Source: Companilactobacillus mishanensis (GTDB taxonomy: Bacteria > Bacillota > Bacilli > Lactobacillales > Lactobacillaceae). From it: a stretch of DNA of 64,000 nt. How positions within the stretch are numbered: the stretch's first letter is position 1; each line of letters opens with the position of its first letter. The notes beneath the pieces are model-generated. The model searched no databases. It saw only the letters and a list, made by a program, of their open reading frames with translations, and was not told where the DNA came from. Below, piece by piece: positions 41,721 through 51,709 of the stretch. The stretch lies in contig NZ_RHON01000001.1 in the NCBI RefSeq assembly GCF_003946505.1, positions 1 to 64,000 on the forward strand, written 5' to 3'. A program made the position numbers and the translations under genes.

Positions 41721-41763
41721 AAAAAGGCTTAACTGAGAATTATTTCTCAGTTAAGCCTTTTTG
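41721..41763. terminator. Bidirectional terminator between thiT and DUF4044 gene
   Basis: A 19-bp perfect stem (left arm from AAAAAGGCTTAACTGAGAA) with loop TTAT; the right arm ends in T and the left arm begins in A, so it works on both strands. Confidence 0.92.
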
Positions 41764-41764
41764 T

Positions 41765-41881
41765 TTATAAGAAACTCATAGCAGCGGTAAGTAGAACACC
41801 GCCGATAGTAACAATGATCATTAACCAAACAACAACTTGAATGATTTTAGATAAAGTACTTTTTGGTTTTTTGTCGTCCAA
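41765..41881 (-). CDS. DUF4044-like 38-residue membrane protein
   Basis: A short gene, missed by ORF length cut-offs. It begins with TTG and encodes a basic N-terminus (DDKKPKSTLSK) and one membrane helix (about 13-33, IIQVVVWLMIIVTIGGVLL), ending in FL. AGGTGG lies about eight bases upstream at usable spacing. Length and layout fit DUF4044 proteins of Lactobacillaceae, which are known near mraZ. Function unknown. It faces thiT across a strong terminator, which supports it being a transcribed gene. Confidence 0.72.
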   Translation of the reverse strand: MDDKKPKSTLSKIIQVVVWLMIIVTIGGVLLTAAMSFL

Positions 41882-42012
41882 AGTTCACACCACCTAGTGT
41901 ATTTATAAGTGAAATATTACTTCAGATACTGTAATTATGCAACTATTCACCCAATATTAGGGATAATCTCCCACTTTGCCACCACTTTTATAAACGCCGA
42001 TATTAAAGGCAT

Positions 42013-42041
42013 TTGAGCAATATTCTGAAACAAATTATGAT
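42013..42041 (+). promoter_or_regulatory. mraZ (dcw cluster) promoter
   Basis: TTGAGC, 17-bp spacer, TATGAT; start predicted near 42048, just before the GTGGT repeats. The rest of the 236-bp gap shows no gene. Confidence 0.6.
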
Positions 42042-42055
42042 TATTTTAACTTAAT

Positions 42056-42080
42056 GTGGTTAATTGTGGTGAATTGTGGT
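42056..42080 (+). promoter_or_regulatory. MraZ operator: three GTGGT repeats
   Basis: GTGGT occurs at 42056, 42066 and 42076, an exact 10-bp period with A/T spacers (TAATT, GAATT). MraZ rings are known to bind repeated TGG-type boxes ahead of their own gene. The position just downstream of the promoter suggests autorepression of mraZ-rsmH-ftsL. Confidence 0.8.
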
Positions 42081-42117
42081 AAATTAGAAAGTGTTAAAGA
42101 TTTGAGGTGAGCTTTGG

Positions 42118-42549
42118 ATGTTCATGGGTGAATTTCATCACACAATAGATAGCAAGGGCAGATTAATAATTCCATCAAAATTTCGTCAAGAAATTGGTGA
42201 GAGCTTTGTTGTCACACGTGGGATGGATGGATGCTTGTTCGGATATCCAATGGACCAATGGAATAAATTGGAGGCTCAGCTAGACAAATTACCATTAACA
42301 AAGAAAGACGCACGTGCGTTTACTAGATTTTTCTATTCAGCAGCTACAGAGGTCGAGTTTGATAAGCAAGGTAGAATTAATTTATCTGCACCTTTAGTTA
42401 GTTTCTCGAAATTAGAGAAGAATTGTGTAATCGTAGGTGTTTCGGACCGTATTGAAATATGGGACGAAGAGAATTGGAACAAGTTCAGTCAAGAGGCTGA
42501 AGAAAACTTTGAAGATATTTCGGAGAAGATGACAGATTTTGACTTCTAA
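42118..42549 (+). CDS. mraZ: Transcriptional regulator MraZ
   Basis: A 143-residue protein of two AbrB/SpoVT-like swapped-hairpin repeats, each with a DxxGR motif ([13 protein letters not shown] and [12 protein letters not shown]). It forms ring-shaped oligomers and represses the dcw operon. GAGGTGA precedes the ATG. The matching operator lies 38-62 bp upstream. Confidence 0.96.
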   Translation: MFMGEFHHTIDSKGRLIIPSKFRQEIGESFVVTRGMDGCLFGYPMDQWNKLEAQLDKLPLTKKDARAFTRFFYSAATEVEFDKQGRINLSAPLVSFSKLEKNCVIVGVSDRIEIWDEENWNKFSQEAEENFEDISEKMTDFDF

Positions 42550-43489
42550 TGAATTTACACACAAAACAGTTCTCTTAAAAGAGACCATTGATCAATTAGA
42601 TCCACATGATGAGGGTATCTACGTAGATGCCACATTTGGGCGTGGGGGGCACACCAAAGAACTTCTCAGTAGAATTCACCATAGTACTGTTTATGCGTTT
42701 GACAGAGACGAGAGCGCTATTCAGACGGGTGAAGAAATTGAGAATGATTCAAGTATTATTGGTGACAACAAACTTATTTTAATAAGAGATAATTTTGAGA
42801 ATATGCAAGAACGATTAAACGAACTAGACGTTTATGGCGTCAACGGGGTCGTTTATGACTTAGGCGTTTCCTCTCCACAATTCGATGATGCAGTTCGAGG
42901 CTTCAGTTATAAAAAAGAAGCTAGATTAGATATGAGAATGGATCAGAGACAAGATCTTGATGCTGAAACAATCGTCAACGATTGGTCTTATAATGATATG
43001 GTTCGAATATTTTTTAGATATAGTGATGAGAAGTTTTCCAAACAAATCGCTAGATCAATCGAGAGAACTAGAGCAGATCATCGGATCACATCTACGTTGG
43101 AATTAGCAGATATTATAAAAAATGCTATTCCAGCCGCTAGAAGACGTACAGGAGGACATCCAGCAAAACGAATTTTCCAAGCTATACGAATCGCAGTTAA
43201 CGATGAGTTAGGTTCCTTAGAAAGATCGTTAGATCAAGCAATTGATTTGCTGGTGCCAACAGGAAGAATTAGCTGTATTACTTTCCAATCTTTGGAAGAT
43301 AGGATCGTAAAACACACTTTCAAAGAAAATTCTGAAGTTGACATTCCCCACGGACTTCCAGTGATACCCGATAACTTAAAACCCATTTTAAAATTGGTGA
43401 CAAGGAAGCCAATTTTGCCGAATCAAGATGAGTTAGCAGAAAATAATAGAGCACATAGTGCGAAGTTACGTGTTGTAGAAAAGATTTAA
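42539..43489 (+). CDS. rsmH: 16S rRNA m4C1402 methyltransferase
   Basis: A 316-residue SAM enzyme that N4-methylates C1402 of 16S r[13 protein letters not shown] (about 30-39) is the SAM loop. The C-terminal end LVTRKPILP...[13 protein letters not shown] is typical. It begins with TTG inside the mraZ end (11-bp overlap), so it is coupled to mraZ. Confidence 0.95.
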   Translation: MTSNEFTHKTVLLKETIDQLDPHDEGIYVDATFGRGGHTKELLSRIHHSTVYAFDRDESAIQTGEEIENDSSIIGDNKLILIRDNFENMQERLNELDVYGVNGVVYDLGVSSPQFDDAVRGFSYKKEARLDMRMDQRQDLDAETIVNDWSYNDMVRIFFRYSDEKFSKQIARSIERTRADHRITSTLELADIIKNAIPAARRRTGGHPAKRIFQAIRIAVNDELGSLERSLDQAIDLLVPTGRISCITFQSLEDRIVKHTFKENSEVDIPHGLPVIPDNLKPILKLVTRKPILPNQDELAENNRAHSAKLRVVEKI

Positions 43490-43504
43490 TATGGAGTGTA
43501 GGAA

Positions 43505-43876
43505 ATGATAGAAAGTACAGCCAGAGACTTAACAAACTATGAAACAGTCGTAGCTCAACCAAAACAGGAGACAAATACTCAGACACTAACAGTTACGCAT
43601 AAAGTAGCTATTTCAAAGACTGAGAGTCTTCTCTTGATCGGATTAGGAATTCTAACAGTTTGCCTTATGACAGCACTAGTTTCTGTTAAAGTCTCAATGA
43701 CGTCTGCACAAAACCATCTGGACGCAATTACAACACAAATTACTAATACAAATACCAACAACGTAAACTTGCAACAGGAAGTCTCAGAGATGACTAGTTA
43801 TGATAGACTTTCAAAATTTGCTAAGAAACATAATCTTAAAATGAGCAATAAAAATGTAAGGAACGTTACGAAATGA
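43505..43876 (+). CDS. ftsL: Cell division protein FtsL
   Basis: A 123-residue bitopic protein: basic cytosolic tail, one membrane helix (about 42-63) and a short coiled coil (about 65-100). Position between rsmH and pbp2 and this layout identify FtsL. Its stop overlaps the next start (ATGA). Confidence 0.88.
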   Translation: MIESTARDLTNYETVVAQPKQETNTQTLTVTHKVAISKTESLLLIGLGILTVCLMTALVSVKVSMTSAQNHLDAITTQITNTNTNNVNLQQEVSEMTSYDRLSKFAKKHNLKMSNKNVRNVTK

Positions 43877-46041
43877 AAAACTTTTTAAAATTTCTAAAAA
43901 ATAAGGCACGAATCAATCACTATGTTATTGGCTTTTTAATAGTGGTTGTGACGGCCTTTTCTTTTATCGCTTTTATTTATAGGTTTACAAGTATCGCCAC
44001 TACCAAGGAGTATGACGGTGTCAATTTGGAACAACGTACTAAACAAAAATATCAAAACGTGGATCAGGTAAATGCTAAGCGTGGTGACGTTTTAGACACT
44101 AGTGGTGAAATGATTTCTGGAAATTCCAGCATATATAACATATATGCTGTTCTTTCGCATTCAGCCAAAACAACGGATGGAAAACCAGAATATGTCGAAA
44201 ACAAATCCTCAACAGCTGAAAAATTGTCAAAATATTTGCCATTATCAAAGAAGCAAATTTTAGATTACTTAACACCTGAAAATAAGAAACAATATCAAGT
44301 TGAATTTGGGCCAGAAGGTCGTGGGCTTTCAATAGAAATAAAAAATAAAATTGCCCAGGAAAATATCCAAGGTATTAAATTTACAGAGTTACCTTCCAGA
44401 GCTTATCCAAATGGAATTTTTGCAACCAATCAAGTTGGAATAACTAAGGCAGATAACGCTAATGATAAGAACAGTAATATTAGTGGTGTTATGGGAATTG
44501 AAAAATATTTCAATAAAACTCTTGCTGGGACTAATGGTAAGAAAATAACCAAAATTGATTCACACGGTAATGAATTACCTGGATCTGAAGTTACCGAGAA
44601 GCAAGCAATCAACGGATCAAATGTCTATTTGACCTTGGATAGCAAAATCCAACAGTATGTTGAAATACTTACTCAAAATGTTGAATCTAAGTATCAACCT
44701 AAGAATTTGAATGTGTTAGTAATGGATGCCAAGACTGGGCAAATAAAGGCCGCTACGCAGCGTCCAACGTTTAATCCAACAACTGGTAAAGGGTTGGACG
44801 AAAGTTGGCGAGATACGCTTGTAGAGGATCAATTTGAACCTGGTTCTGTTATGAAAATTTTGACGCTATCTGCCTCGATTGATTCAGGTAATTACAAACC
44901 AGACGAACTTTATCGTTCAGGAGCTGTCGAAGTAGGCGGTAGAACCATCAGGGATTGGAACAATGTTGGATGGGGTTATATCCCTGCATCTGAAGCATTT
45001 CCACGTTCCTCCAATACAGGTATGGTCCATCTAGAACAAGAGATGGGTCCAGATACTTGGATGGATTATATGAAGAGATTCAAAATTGGTGTTAAGACGG
45101 GAATTCCTTTACCTGGTGAAATTGCGGGTGGTATTTCATACAAGCATGCATCTGACCAGGCAATGACTTCATTTGGACAAAGTGTGAATGTTAATACTAT
45201 TCAAATGTTGCAGGCATTCTCTGCTGTTGCTAATAACGGAAAAATGATCAAACCGCAAATTGTTAAAAAAATCGTAGATCCTAACACGGATAAGACGACT
45301 AAGAAATTTAAAGTTGAAACTGTTGGTCATCCAATCAAAGCGTCGACTGCTAAACAGGTCCGTAAAGCTATGCGTGAGGTTGTAACTGAGCCTTATGGTA
45401 CCGGAATGGTCTACAAAATCCCTGGAGTCAAAGTGGGTGTAAAGACTGGTACTGCTCAAATTGCTTCACCAACAGGTGGATATATGAGTGGAGCAAGTAA
45501 TTATATTTATTCTGTCGCAGGTATGGCTCCATACAAAGATCCTAAATACATTGTCTATATTACGATGCGTCAGCCTCAGATCATGTCGACTGGTGCTGAA
45601 CAAATGATTTCAGAAATATTCAATCCTCTAATGAAGAGGTTAATGACAAATTCTGATTCAGCTGGTACTGACATTGCTGCAAATAGTCAATACGTCGACA
45701 TGCCAGATTTCTTGAACAGCTCTGTCGGGGATGCTCAGAAACAAATAGAGAAATTGAATTTACAAACTGGTATTATTGGTACCGGAGATAAAATTGTTCA
45801 ACAATTACCAGCAAATGGTGAAAAAGTCATGCCTGGTCAACGTATCGTTATGTTGACGAATGGCGCCATGACTATGCCAGATTTGACCGGTTGGTCAAAG
45901 AACGACGTTTTGAAATTTGCTGAAATCACTGGAAAAACTGTTGATACCGATGGTGATGGATATGTTACATCACAATCGATAAAAGCAGGTGATGTAATAA
46001 ATGACAGTGGTAAAATTAAAGTAACTTTGAAAAATAATTAA
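43873..46041 (+). CDS. pbp2: Division-specific class B penicillin-binding protein (PBP2x/FtsI)
   Basis: A 722-residue transpeptidase with an N-terminal membrane anchor (about 18-40), a dimerisation domain and a transpeptidase domain with SVMK (325-328), SSN (379-381) and KTG (524-526). Two C-terminal PASTA domains (about 595-655 and 656-722) match PBP2x-type proteins. It crosslinks septal peptidoglycan with FtsW. It is coupled to ftsL and followed by mraY. Confidence 0.93.
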   Translation: MKNFLKFLKNKARINHYVIGFLIVVVTAFSFIAFIYRFTSIATTKEYDGVNLEQRTKQKYQNVDQVNAKRGDVLDTSGEMISGNSSIYNIYAVLSHSAKTTDGKPEYVENKSSTAEKLSKYLPLSKKQILDYLTPENKKQYQVEFGPEGRGLSIEIKNKIAQENIQGIKFTELPSRAYPNGIFATNQVGITKADNANDKNSNISGVMGIEKYFNKTLAGTNGKKITKIDSHGNELPGSEVTEKQAINGSNVYLTLDSKIQQYVEILTQNVESKYQPKNLNVLVMDAKTGQIKAATQRPTFNPTTGKGLDESWRDTLVEDQFEPGSVMKILTLSASIDSGNYKPDELYRSGAVEVGGRTIRDWNNVGWGYIPASEAFPRSSNTGMVHLEQEMGPDTWMDYMKRFKIGVKTGIPLPGEIAGGISYKHASDQAMTSFGQSVNVNTIQMLQAFSAVANNGKMIKPQIVKKIVDPNTDKTTKKFKVETVGHPIKASTAKQVRKAMREVVTEPYGTGMVYKIPGVKVGVKTGTAQIASPTGGYMSGASNYIYSVAGMAPYKDPKYIVYITMRQPQIMSTGAEQMISEIFNPLMKRLMTNSDSAGTDIAANSQYVDMPDFLNSSVGDAQKQIEKLNLQTGIIGTGDKIVQQLPANGEKVMPGQRIVMLTNGAMTMPDLTGWSKNDVLKFAEITGKTVDTDGDGYVTSQSIKAGDVINDSGKIKVTLKNN

Positions 46042-46061
46042 CATTTTAAGTGGGGATTTCC

Positions 46062-47027
46062 ATGGAACTTAGCAAAATAATCATAGATGTAATTAGTAGT
46101 TTTGCCATCGTAGCGATTTTTATGCCATTTCTTATTGGCTACTTGATTGCTCATAAAGAAGGTCAGTCGATCAGAGAAGAAGGACCAAAATGGCATGAGA
46201 AAAAATCTGGAACACCTACAATGGGTGGACTATTGATCATAATTGCGATGACCATTTCTAATATTTGGGTCGGTGCTTGGTTAGGTCAGATGACCCATGC
46301 TCTAGTGATTACAACCTTAGTTGTGATCCTTTTTGGGTGTATTGGATTTATTGATGACTTCATCAAAGTCTTTAAGAAAAGAAATCTTGGATTAAAGGCA
46401 TTACAAAAATTAGCATTACAAATCGTTGTTGCTATTATCTTTCTATATGTTTATATGAACGATAATTTACCAATGAATTTTTCGATTCCAGGATTGTTCT
46501 CAATTGATTCAAGAATAGTATTTGTTCTGTTCACAATTTTTTGGTTAGTTGGATTCTCAAATGCTACTAATTTAACTGATGGATTAGACGGTCTATTAGG
46601 TGGCTTAGGAACAATTTCTTATTTGACGTATGCAATTATTGCGTTGAACCAAGACAGAATCGATATAGCCATCGTATGTTTCTCAGTTGTTGGTGCTTTG
46701 TTAGGCTTCATGATGTTCAACCATAAGCCTGCCAAAATATTCATGGGTGATGTTGGTTCCTTAGCTTTAGGTGCTGGCTTAGCCGCTATTTCAATACTAT
46801 TAGGTCGCTATTGGTCACTATTATTGATTGGACTTGTTTATGTGATCGAAACAGCAAGTGTCATGTTACAAGTTTTCTCGTTTAAAGTTTTCCACAGGCG
46901 AATATTTAAAATGACACCGATCCACCATCATTTTGAGATGCTTGGTTGGAGTGAGTGGAAAGTTGATATAGTATTTTGGTTAGTTAGTGCAATTTGTTCA
47001 GCAGTTTATTTATTAATCTTTGTATAG
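46062..47027 (+). CDS. mraY: Phospho-MurNAc-pentapeptide transferase
   Basis: A 321-residue integral membrane enzyme (about ten helices) that makes lipid I. GTPTMGG, the DDFIK and NLTDGLDGL aspartate motifs, and MTPIHHHFEM are intact. I chose the ATG following TGGGGA rather than an upstream codon that precedes that site. Confidence 0.96.
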   Translation: MELSKIIIDVISSFAIVAIFMPFLIGYLIAHKEGQSIREEGPKWHEKKSGTPTMGGLLIIIAMTISNIWVGAWLGQMTHALVITTLVVILFGCIGFIDDFIKVFKKRNLGLKALQKLALQIVVAIIFLYVYMNDNLPMNFSIPGLFSIDSRIVFVLFTIFWLVGFSNATNLTDGLDGLLGGLGTISYLTYAIIALNQDRIDIAIVCFSVVGALLGFMMFNHKPAKIFMGDVGSLALGAGLAAISILLGRYWSLLLIGLVYVIETASVMLQVFSFKVFHRRIFKMTPIHHHFEMLGWSEWKVDIVFWLVSAICSAVYLLIFV

Positions 47028-47037
47028 GAAGTAAGTC

Positions 47038-48405
47038 ATGGTAGAGAAGAGTAATTATTCAGACAAAAAGATTCTTGTTTTAGGTTTAGCTAAGAGCGGT
47101 TTTGCCGTTGCTAGATTATTGAAAAAAATGGGTGCAGAAGTCACAGTTGTTGACTCAAATCCACTAGAAGGTAATGCTGAAGCTAAAGAGCTTTTGAATG
47201 AAGGTTTTGACGTTATCACTGGAAGCAATCAAGCTAAATTGATTGATGATTCTTATGATTATTTAGTTAAAAACCCAGGTATCACATATTCTAACGAGCT
47301 AGTTGCTAGGGCGCTAGAGTTGAAGATTCCTGTAATTACTGAACCAGAGGTAGCATACGAGTATTCAAAAGCAACAATGGTCGCAGTGACAGGTACGAAT
47401 GGTAAGACAACTGTTACGACATTGATTCAATTGATGCTTGATCATTCTCCACAATTTAATAAATCTTATTATGCTGGCAATATCGGTATTCCTATCTCTG
47501 ATGTTGTCCAAAAAGCTACTAAACAAGATGTGATCGTAACTGAACTATCAAGTTTCCAACTAGAAGGAACCATCAATTTACATCCTCATGTTGCAGTTTT
47601 GAATAACATATATTCAGCTCACCTTGATTTTCATGGCTCAAGGGAAAACTATATTAATGCAAAAATGCATATAACAAAAAATCAAACACCAGATGACTAC
47701 TTCATCGTTAACTGGAACGAAAATGAATGGCGTCAACTTTCAAAACAATCTTCTGCACAAGTAATTCCATTTTCTGACAAACAAGAATTAGGTTTTGGTG
47801 CATATGCTTCAGAAGGTAATATTTATTACAATCGTCATCTCATCATGAATGAAGACGAGATTAAAGTTCCTGGAGAACATAATGTTCAAAATGCCTTGGC
47901 AGCAATAAATGTTGCCAAAATTTTTGGTGTCTCAGATGGTGACATCATCGAAGTATTAAGTAAGTTCGCTGGTGTAAAACATCGAATCCAATTTGTTGAT
48001 GAATTCAATAAACGCAAATTCTATAACGATTCAAAAGCTACAAATATCGAAGCCACAATTGTTGCATTAAGTGCTTTCAAACAACCTATCACTTTGATAG
48101 CAGGTGGTTTGGATCGAGGTAATGGTTTCGACGAATTAGTTCCTTATTTAAAACGGAACGTAACTAATATCGTTGTTTATGGTGAAACTGCTGAAAAAAT
48201 GATCGATGCTGCTAAAAAGGCAGATATCAGTAATATCATCGAGGTCAAAGATCTCCAAGATGCTGTTCCCGAAGCTTATAAGCAAAGTGCAGAAGGAGAG
48301 GTCGTCTTACTTTCACCTGCTGCAGCTAGTTGGGATCAGTTCGATAATTTTGAACAACGTGGTGATCAATTTATTGATGAAGTTAAGAAATTAAAAGGAG
48401 AATAA
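47038..48405 (+). CDS. murD: UDP-MurNAc-L-Ala:D-Glu ligase
   Basis: A 455-residue ligase adding D-glutamate. P-loop VTGTNGKTTV is near 118-127, and the C-terminal domain ends near LLSPAAASWDQFDNFEQRG, a MurD signature. Two bases separate it from murG. Confidence 0.96.
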   Translation: MVEKSNYSDKKILVLGLAKSGFAVARLLKKMGAEVTVVDSNPLEGNAEAKELLNEGFDVITGSNQAKLIDDSYDYLVKNPGITYSNELVARALELKIPVITEPEVAYEYSKATMVAVTGTNGKTTVTTLIQLMLDHSPQFNKSYYAGNIGIPISDVVQKATKQDVIVTELSSFQLEGTINLHPHVAVLNNIYSAHLDFHGSRENYINAKMHITKNQTPDDYFIVNWNENEWRQLSKQSSAQVIPFSDKQELGFGAYASEGNIYYNRHLIMNEDEIKVPGEHNVQNALAAINVAKIFGVSDGDIIEVLSKFAGVKHRIQFVDEFNKRKFYNDSKATNIEATIVALSAFKQPITLIAGGLDRGNGFDELVPYLKRNVTNIVVYGETAEKMIDAAKKADISNIIEVKDLQDAVPEAYKQSAEGEVVLLSPAAASWDQFDNFEQRGDQFIDEVKKLKGE

Positions 48406-48407
48406 TT

Positions 48408-49517
48408 ATGACTAAACTCCGCATAATCGTATCCGGTGGTGGTACAGGTGGCCATATTTATCCAGCGATGGCACTCATTAAGCGTTTGAAGGAACGTGAC
48501 ATGATTGAAGATGTTTTATATGTTGGAACTGAAAATGGCCTTGAAAGTAAAATAGTTACCAAAGCTGGGATTGATTTCAAGACTATTAAAATCAGTGGTT
48601 TTAAAAGAAAATTGACTTTTGAAAATATTAAAGTTTTGAATATGTTCTTTTCGTCAATTGGAAAATCAAAGAAAATAATTAAAGAATTTAAGCCTGATAT
48701 TGTTGTGGGTACTGGTGGATATGTTTCAAGTGCTGTTGTTTATGCAGCTCACACGTTGCATATCCCCACGGTGATCCATGAGCAAAATACCATTGCCGGT
48801 GTTACCAATAAATTTTTAGGTCATTTCGTTGATCGAATTGCCATTGCGTTTAAAGATGCCCAGGATCAGTTTTCCGAGAAATCTAAGATTGTTTATACCG
48901 GGAATCCAAGGGCACAAGAAGCGGCCGCAATTAAGGCCAATGATAGATTGAAGGATTTTGATTTATCTCCTGAAAAAAATACCGTAATGATTTTCGGCGG
49001 ATCTCGTGGTGCTGAGCCAATAAATAAAGCGGTAATAGATTCTCTAGAGAGTTTTTCTAAAGCTGATTTTCAAATGATATTCGTGACCGGCAGGGTTCAT
49101 TATGATGGTGTGGTAAAACGAATCGATGAGAAGTACATGTCAGCACCAAATATCTCAATCGAACCATACATCGATAACATGCCAGAAATCCTTCCGGATT
49201 TGAAATTGATTGTTGGACGAAGTGGAGCTACAAGTATTGCAGAGATCACCGCATTAGGAATTCCCGCAATTTTCATACCAAGTCCATATGTTACACATGA
49301 TCACCAAACAAAAAATGCTAGGGCAATTGCCGCCAATGGTGCAGCAAATATTTTGCCTGAAAGTGAACTAACTGGTGAAAAGTTATTTAATAATGTTTCT
49401 GAAATAATGAATAGCGTAGATATTCAAAATAAGATGTCTGCTGCTTCAAAAGAAATCGGAGTTCCCGATGCTTCGGACAAACTGATCAGTGTATTAACTG
49501 GATTAGTCCGTAAGTAA
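48408..49517 (+). CDS. murG: UDP-GlcNAc:lipid I GlcNAc transferase
   Basis: A 369-residue membrane-associated glycosyltransferase completing lipid II. The G loops SGGGTGGHIYPA and GTGGYVS, and the UDP-GlcNAc site (GRSGATSIAEITALGIP) are intact. RBS is AAAGGAG. Confidence 0.96.
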   Translation: MTKLRIIVSGGGTGGHIYPAMALIKRLKERDMIEDVLYVGTENGLESKIVTKAGIDFKTIKISGFKRKLTFENIKVLNMFFSSIGKSKKIIKEFKPDIVVGTGGYVSSAVVYAAHTLHIPTVIHEQNTIAGVTNKFLGHFVDRIAIAFKDAQDQFSEKSKIVYTGNPRAQEAAAIKANDRLKDFDLSPEKNTVMIFGGSRGAEPINKAVIDSLESFSKADFQMIFVTGRVHYDGVVKRIDEKYMSAPNISIEPYIDNMPEILPDLKLIVGRSGATSIAEITALGIPAIFIPSPYVTHDHQTKNARAIAANGAANILPESELTGEKLFNNVSEIMNSVDIQNKMSAASKEIGVPDASDKLISVLTGLVRK

Positions 49518-49531
49518 TTTGCGAGGTCGAT

Positions 49532-50233
49532 ATGTCAAAAAAGCGTAAGAGCGTTGATAAGAGCCTGATTATTAGTTTGATTGCAATAGTCATTATATTT
49601 ATTGCTTATCTGGGTTCGCCATTGAGTAAAGTGAGAAATATTTCTGTCAAAGGAGTTAATGATTTAGGTGCTCAACAAGTAATTGATGCAACTGAATTGA
49701 ATGATAATTCTTTATTGATAGGAGTTTTTCTCAGAAAAAACTCGATATCAAACAAAACGCATGAAAAATTACCGTCAGTTAAATCACTTGATTTTCAGAC
49801 TAAGAATTTTCGTGACTTGGTTATTAATGTGCATGAATATCAAACACTTGGATTAATTTATAAACATGGTTATTACTACCGAATAATCACTGGTGGTAAG
49901 GTGTTATCCAATAAGATCAAAGCACCGATCGGGAATTATCCAATTTACAGTGGATTTGATAAAAAGTCACAATTGAAAAAAATTACTGAAATATATCGAC
50001 AATTTCCTGCAAGCGTAAAAAATAACACATCAGAAATATATAATGCGCATACAAAAGTCAATCCTTACAGGCTAAAAATTGATATGAATGATGGTAATAA
50101 AGTGATTGCGGATAGTCGCACCGTTGCAAAAAAGATGAAGTATTATCCAGGTATTGCGTCACAAATGAAGCAAAAGGGTGTCGTTGATCTTGAAGTTGGT
50201 GCTTATTCATATGCATTTGATGACAAGAAATAG
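49532..50233 (+). CDS. divIB: Cell division protein DivIB/FtsQ
   Basis: A 233-residue bitopic protein: short basic tail, one membrane helix (about 12-29), a POTRA domain (VRNISVKGVNDLG) and a beta domain. It lacks the long N-terminal extension of some cocci. The ftsA promoter lies in its last codons. Confidence 0.88.
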   Translation: MSKKRKSVDKSLIISLIAIVIIFIAYLGSPLSKVRNISVKGVNDLGAQQVIDATELNDNSLLIGVFLRKNSISNKTHEKLPSVKSLDFQTKNFRDLVINVHEYQTLGLIYKHGYYYRIITGGKVLSNKIKAPIGNYPIYSGFDKKSQLKKITEIYRQFPASVKNNTSEIYNAHTKVNPYRLKIDMNDGNKVIADSRTVAKKMKYYPGIASQMKQKGVVDLEVGAYSYAFDDKK

Positions 50234-50245
50234 GTTTAATATAAT
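50217..50245 (+). promoter_or_regulatory. Internal promoter for ftsA-ftsZ
   Basis: TTGATG, 17-bp spacer, TATAAT. The -35 lies in the divIB 3' end and the -10 just past its stop. Confidence 0.7.
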
Positions 50246-50309
50246 AGTTTTTGTGTTAAAATTTTCTAATGAATGGTTTTTAACAAGTTAAGGGAGGCAA
50301 CCACTGTTT

Positions 50310-51662
50310 ATGGACAATTCAAAGTTCTATGTGGGTCTTGATATAGGTACCAGCTCAATTAAAGTGGTGGTCGCTGAAGCGTCAGATGACAAATTGAGTG
50401 TTGTTGGCGTCGGAAGTGAACGATCTGAGGGAGTTAGCCGTGGCGTTATTGTCGATATAGACAAGGCATCCGGTGCGATCAAACGTGCTGTCAAAAAGGC
50501 TGAGACTCAAGCAAACATAACGATAAAAGAAGTAGTCGTCGGAATTTCGGCAAATATGCTACAGATTGAAAAGTGTCAAGGAATGATTGCAGTTGGCACA
50601 CAATCAAAAGAAATTACAGAAAATGATGTAAGACAAGTTATGGCAGCTGCCATGATCCAGAACTTACCAGGTGAAAGAGAAGTTGTTTCTCTTGTACCTA
50701 AACAATTTTCTGTTGACGGATTTAATAATATTCGTGATCCAAGAGGAATGATCGGTGTTCGTCTTGAAATGAAAGGTATTATTTACACCGCTCCAAAAAC
50801 TATTGTTCACAATACTAAGAAAGCTATACAACAAGCCGGTCTTAATATTGTTCATAAAGTTATAACGCCGATGGCATTGAGCCAAGTCGTTTTAAACGAT
50901 GGTGAGAGTGATTTTGGTGCGGTCATTATCGATATGGGTGCAGGTCAAACCACTGCTTCAGTTGTTCATGATCATAATTTGAAACTTTCAACAGTTGATT
51001 TTGAAGGTGGAGATTACGTCACTCATGACATCTCAGTTGTTTTAAACACAACAATGGAAAATGCCTCACAATTAAAAGTATATTATGGGACTGCAGATTC
51101 GGAACAAGCCGATACTGATGATACAATAAGCGTTGAAGTAGTCGGACAAAGCGAACCAGAAACAATTTCTGAAGAGTATTTGTCTGAAATTATAGAAGCC
51201 AGATTGCAACAAATTTTCACCAGACTTCAGGGTCCTCTTGAAGATGCTGGTGCTTTGTCATTGCCGGGCGGAATTGTCTTGACTGGTGGGGTTGCAGCTA
51301 CACCACAAATTGAAGATTTAGCCAAAAAGGTATTTGGAGTTAAAGTCAGAAGTTATGTACCTGCTCAAATGGGTATGAGATATCCATCTTACTCATTAGG
51401 GTTAGGTCTTGTGACATATGCTTCAAACTTGAATGACATTGGAATTATTGCTGACAATGTAGTCAACGGTGCTGCGATTAATCAAAATGATTCAGCCTCA
51501 AGACCATCTGTTCAGACTCAGTCTGTTCCAGATAATCGTCAAACTACTACTCAAGCAAAACCAAAGAGTAAGCAACAAAAGAAACAATCTCCAAAGAAAA
51601 AGGCTGAAAAAGGTTCTAGAATGGACAGAGTCAAAGATTTCTGGAGTAAGTTTTTTGATTAA
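50310..51662 (+). CDS. ftsA: Cell division actin homolog FtsA
   Basis: A 450-residue actin-fold protein: [25 protein letters not shown] and [14 protein letters not shown] are the nucleotide sites. A Lys/Gln-rich linker (about 395-430) leads to a C-terminal amphipathic helix ([13 protein letters not shown]) that tethers it to the membrane. It recruits FtsZ. Confidence 0.95.
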   Translation: MDNSKFYVGLDIGTSSIKVVVAEASDDKLSVVGVGSERSEGVSRGVIVDIDKASGAIKRAVKKAETQANITIKEVVVGISANMLQIEKCQGMIAVGTQSKEITENDVRQVMAAAMIQNLPGEREVVSLVPKQFSVDGFNNIRDPRGMIGVRLEMKGIIYTAPKTIVHNTKKAIQQAGLNIVHKVITPMALSQVVLNDGESDFGAVIIDMGAGQTTASVVHDHNLKLSTVDFEGGDYVTHDISVVLNTTMENASQLKVYYGTADSEQADTDDTISVEVVGQSEPETISEEYLSEIIEARLQQIFTRLQGPLEDAGALSLPGGIVLTGGVAATPQIEDLAKKVFGVKVRSYVPAQMGMRYPSYSLGLGLVTYASNLNDIGIIADNVVNGAAINQNDSASRPSVQTQSVPDNRQTTTQAKPKSKQQKKQSPKKKAEKGSRMDRVKDFWSKFFD

Positions 51663-51709
51663 TAAATAAGTTAACTATATTCAAGATAGGTAATAGGAGG
51701 AACTCCTTA

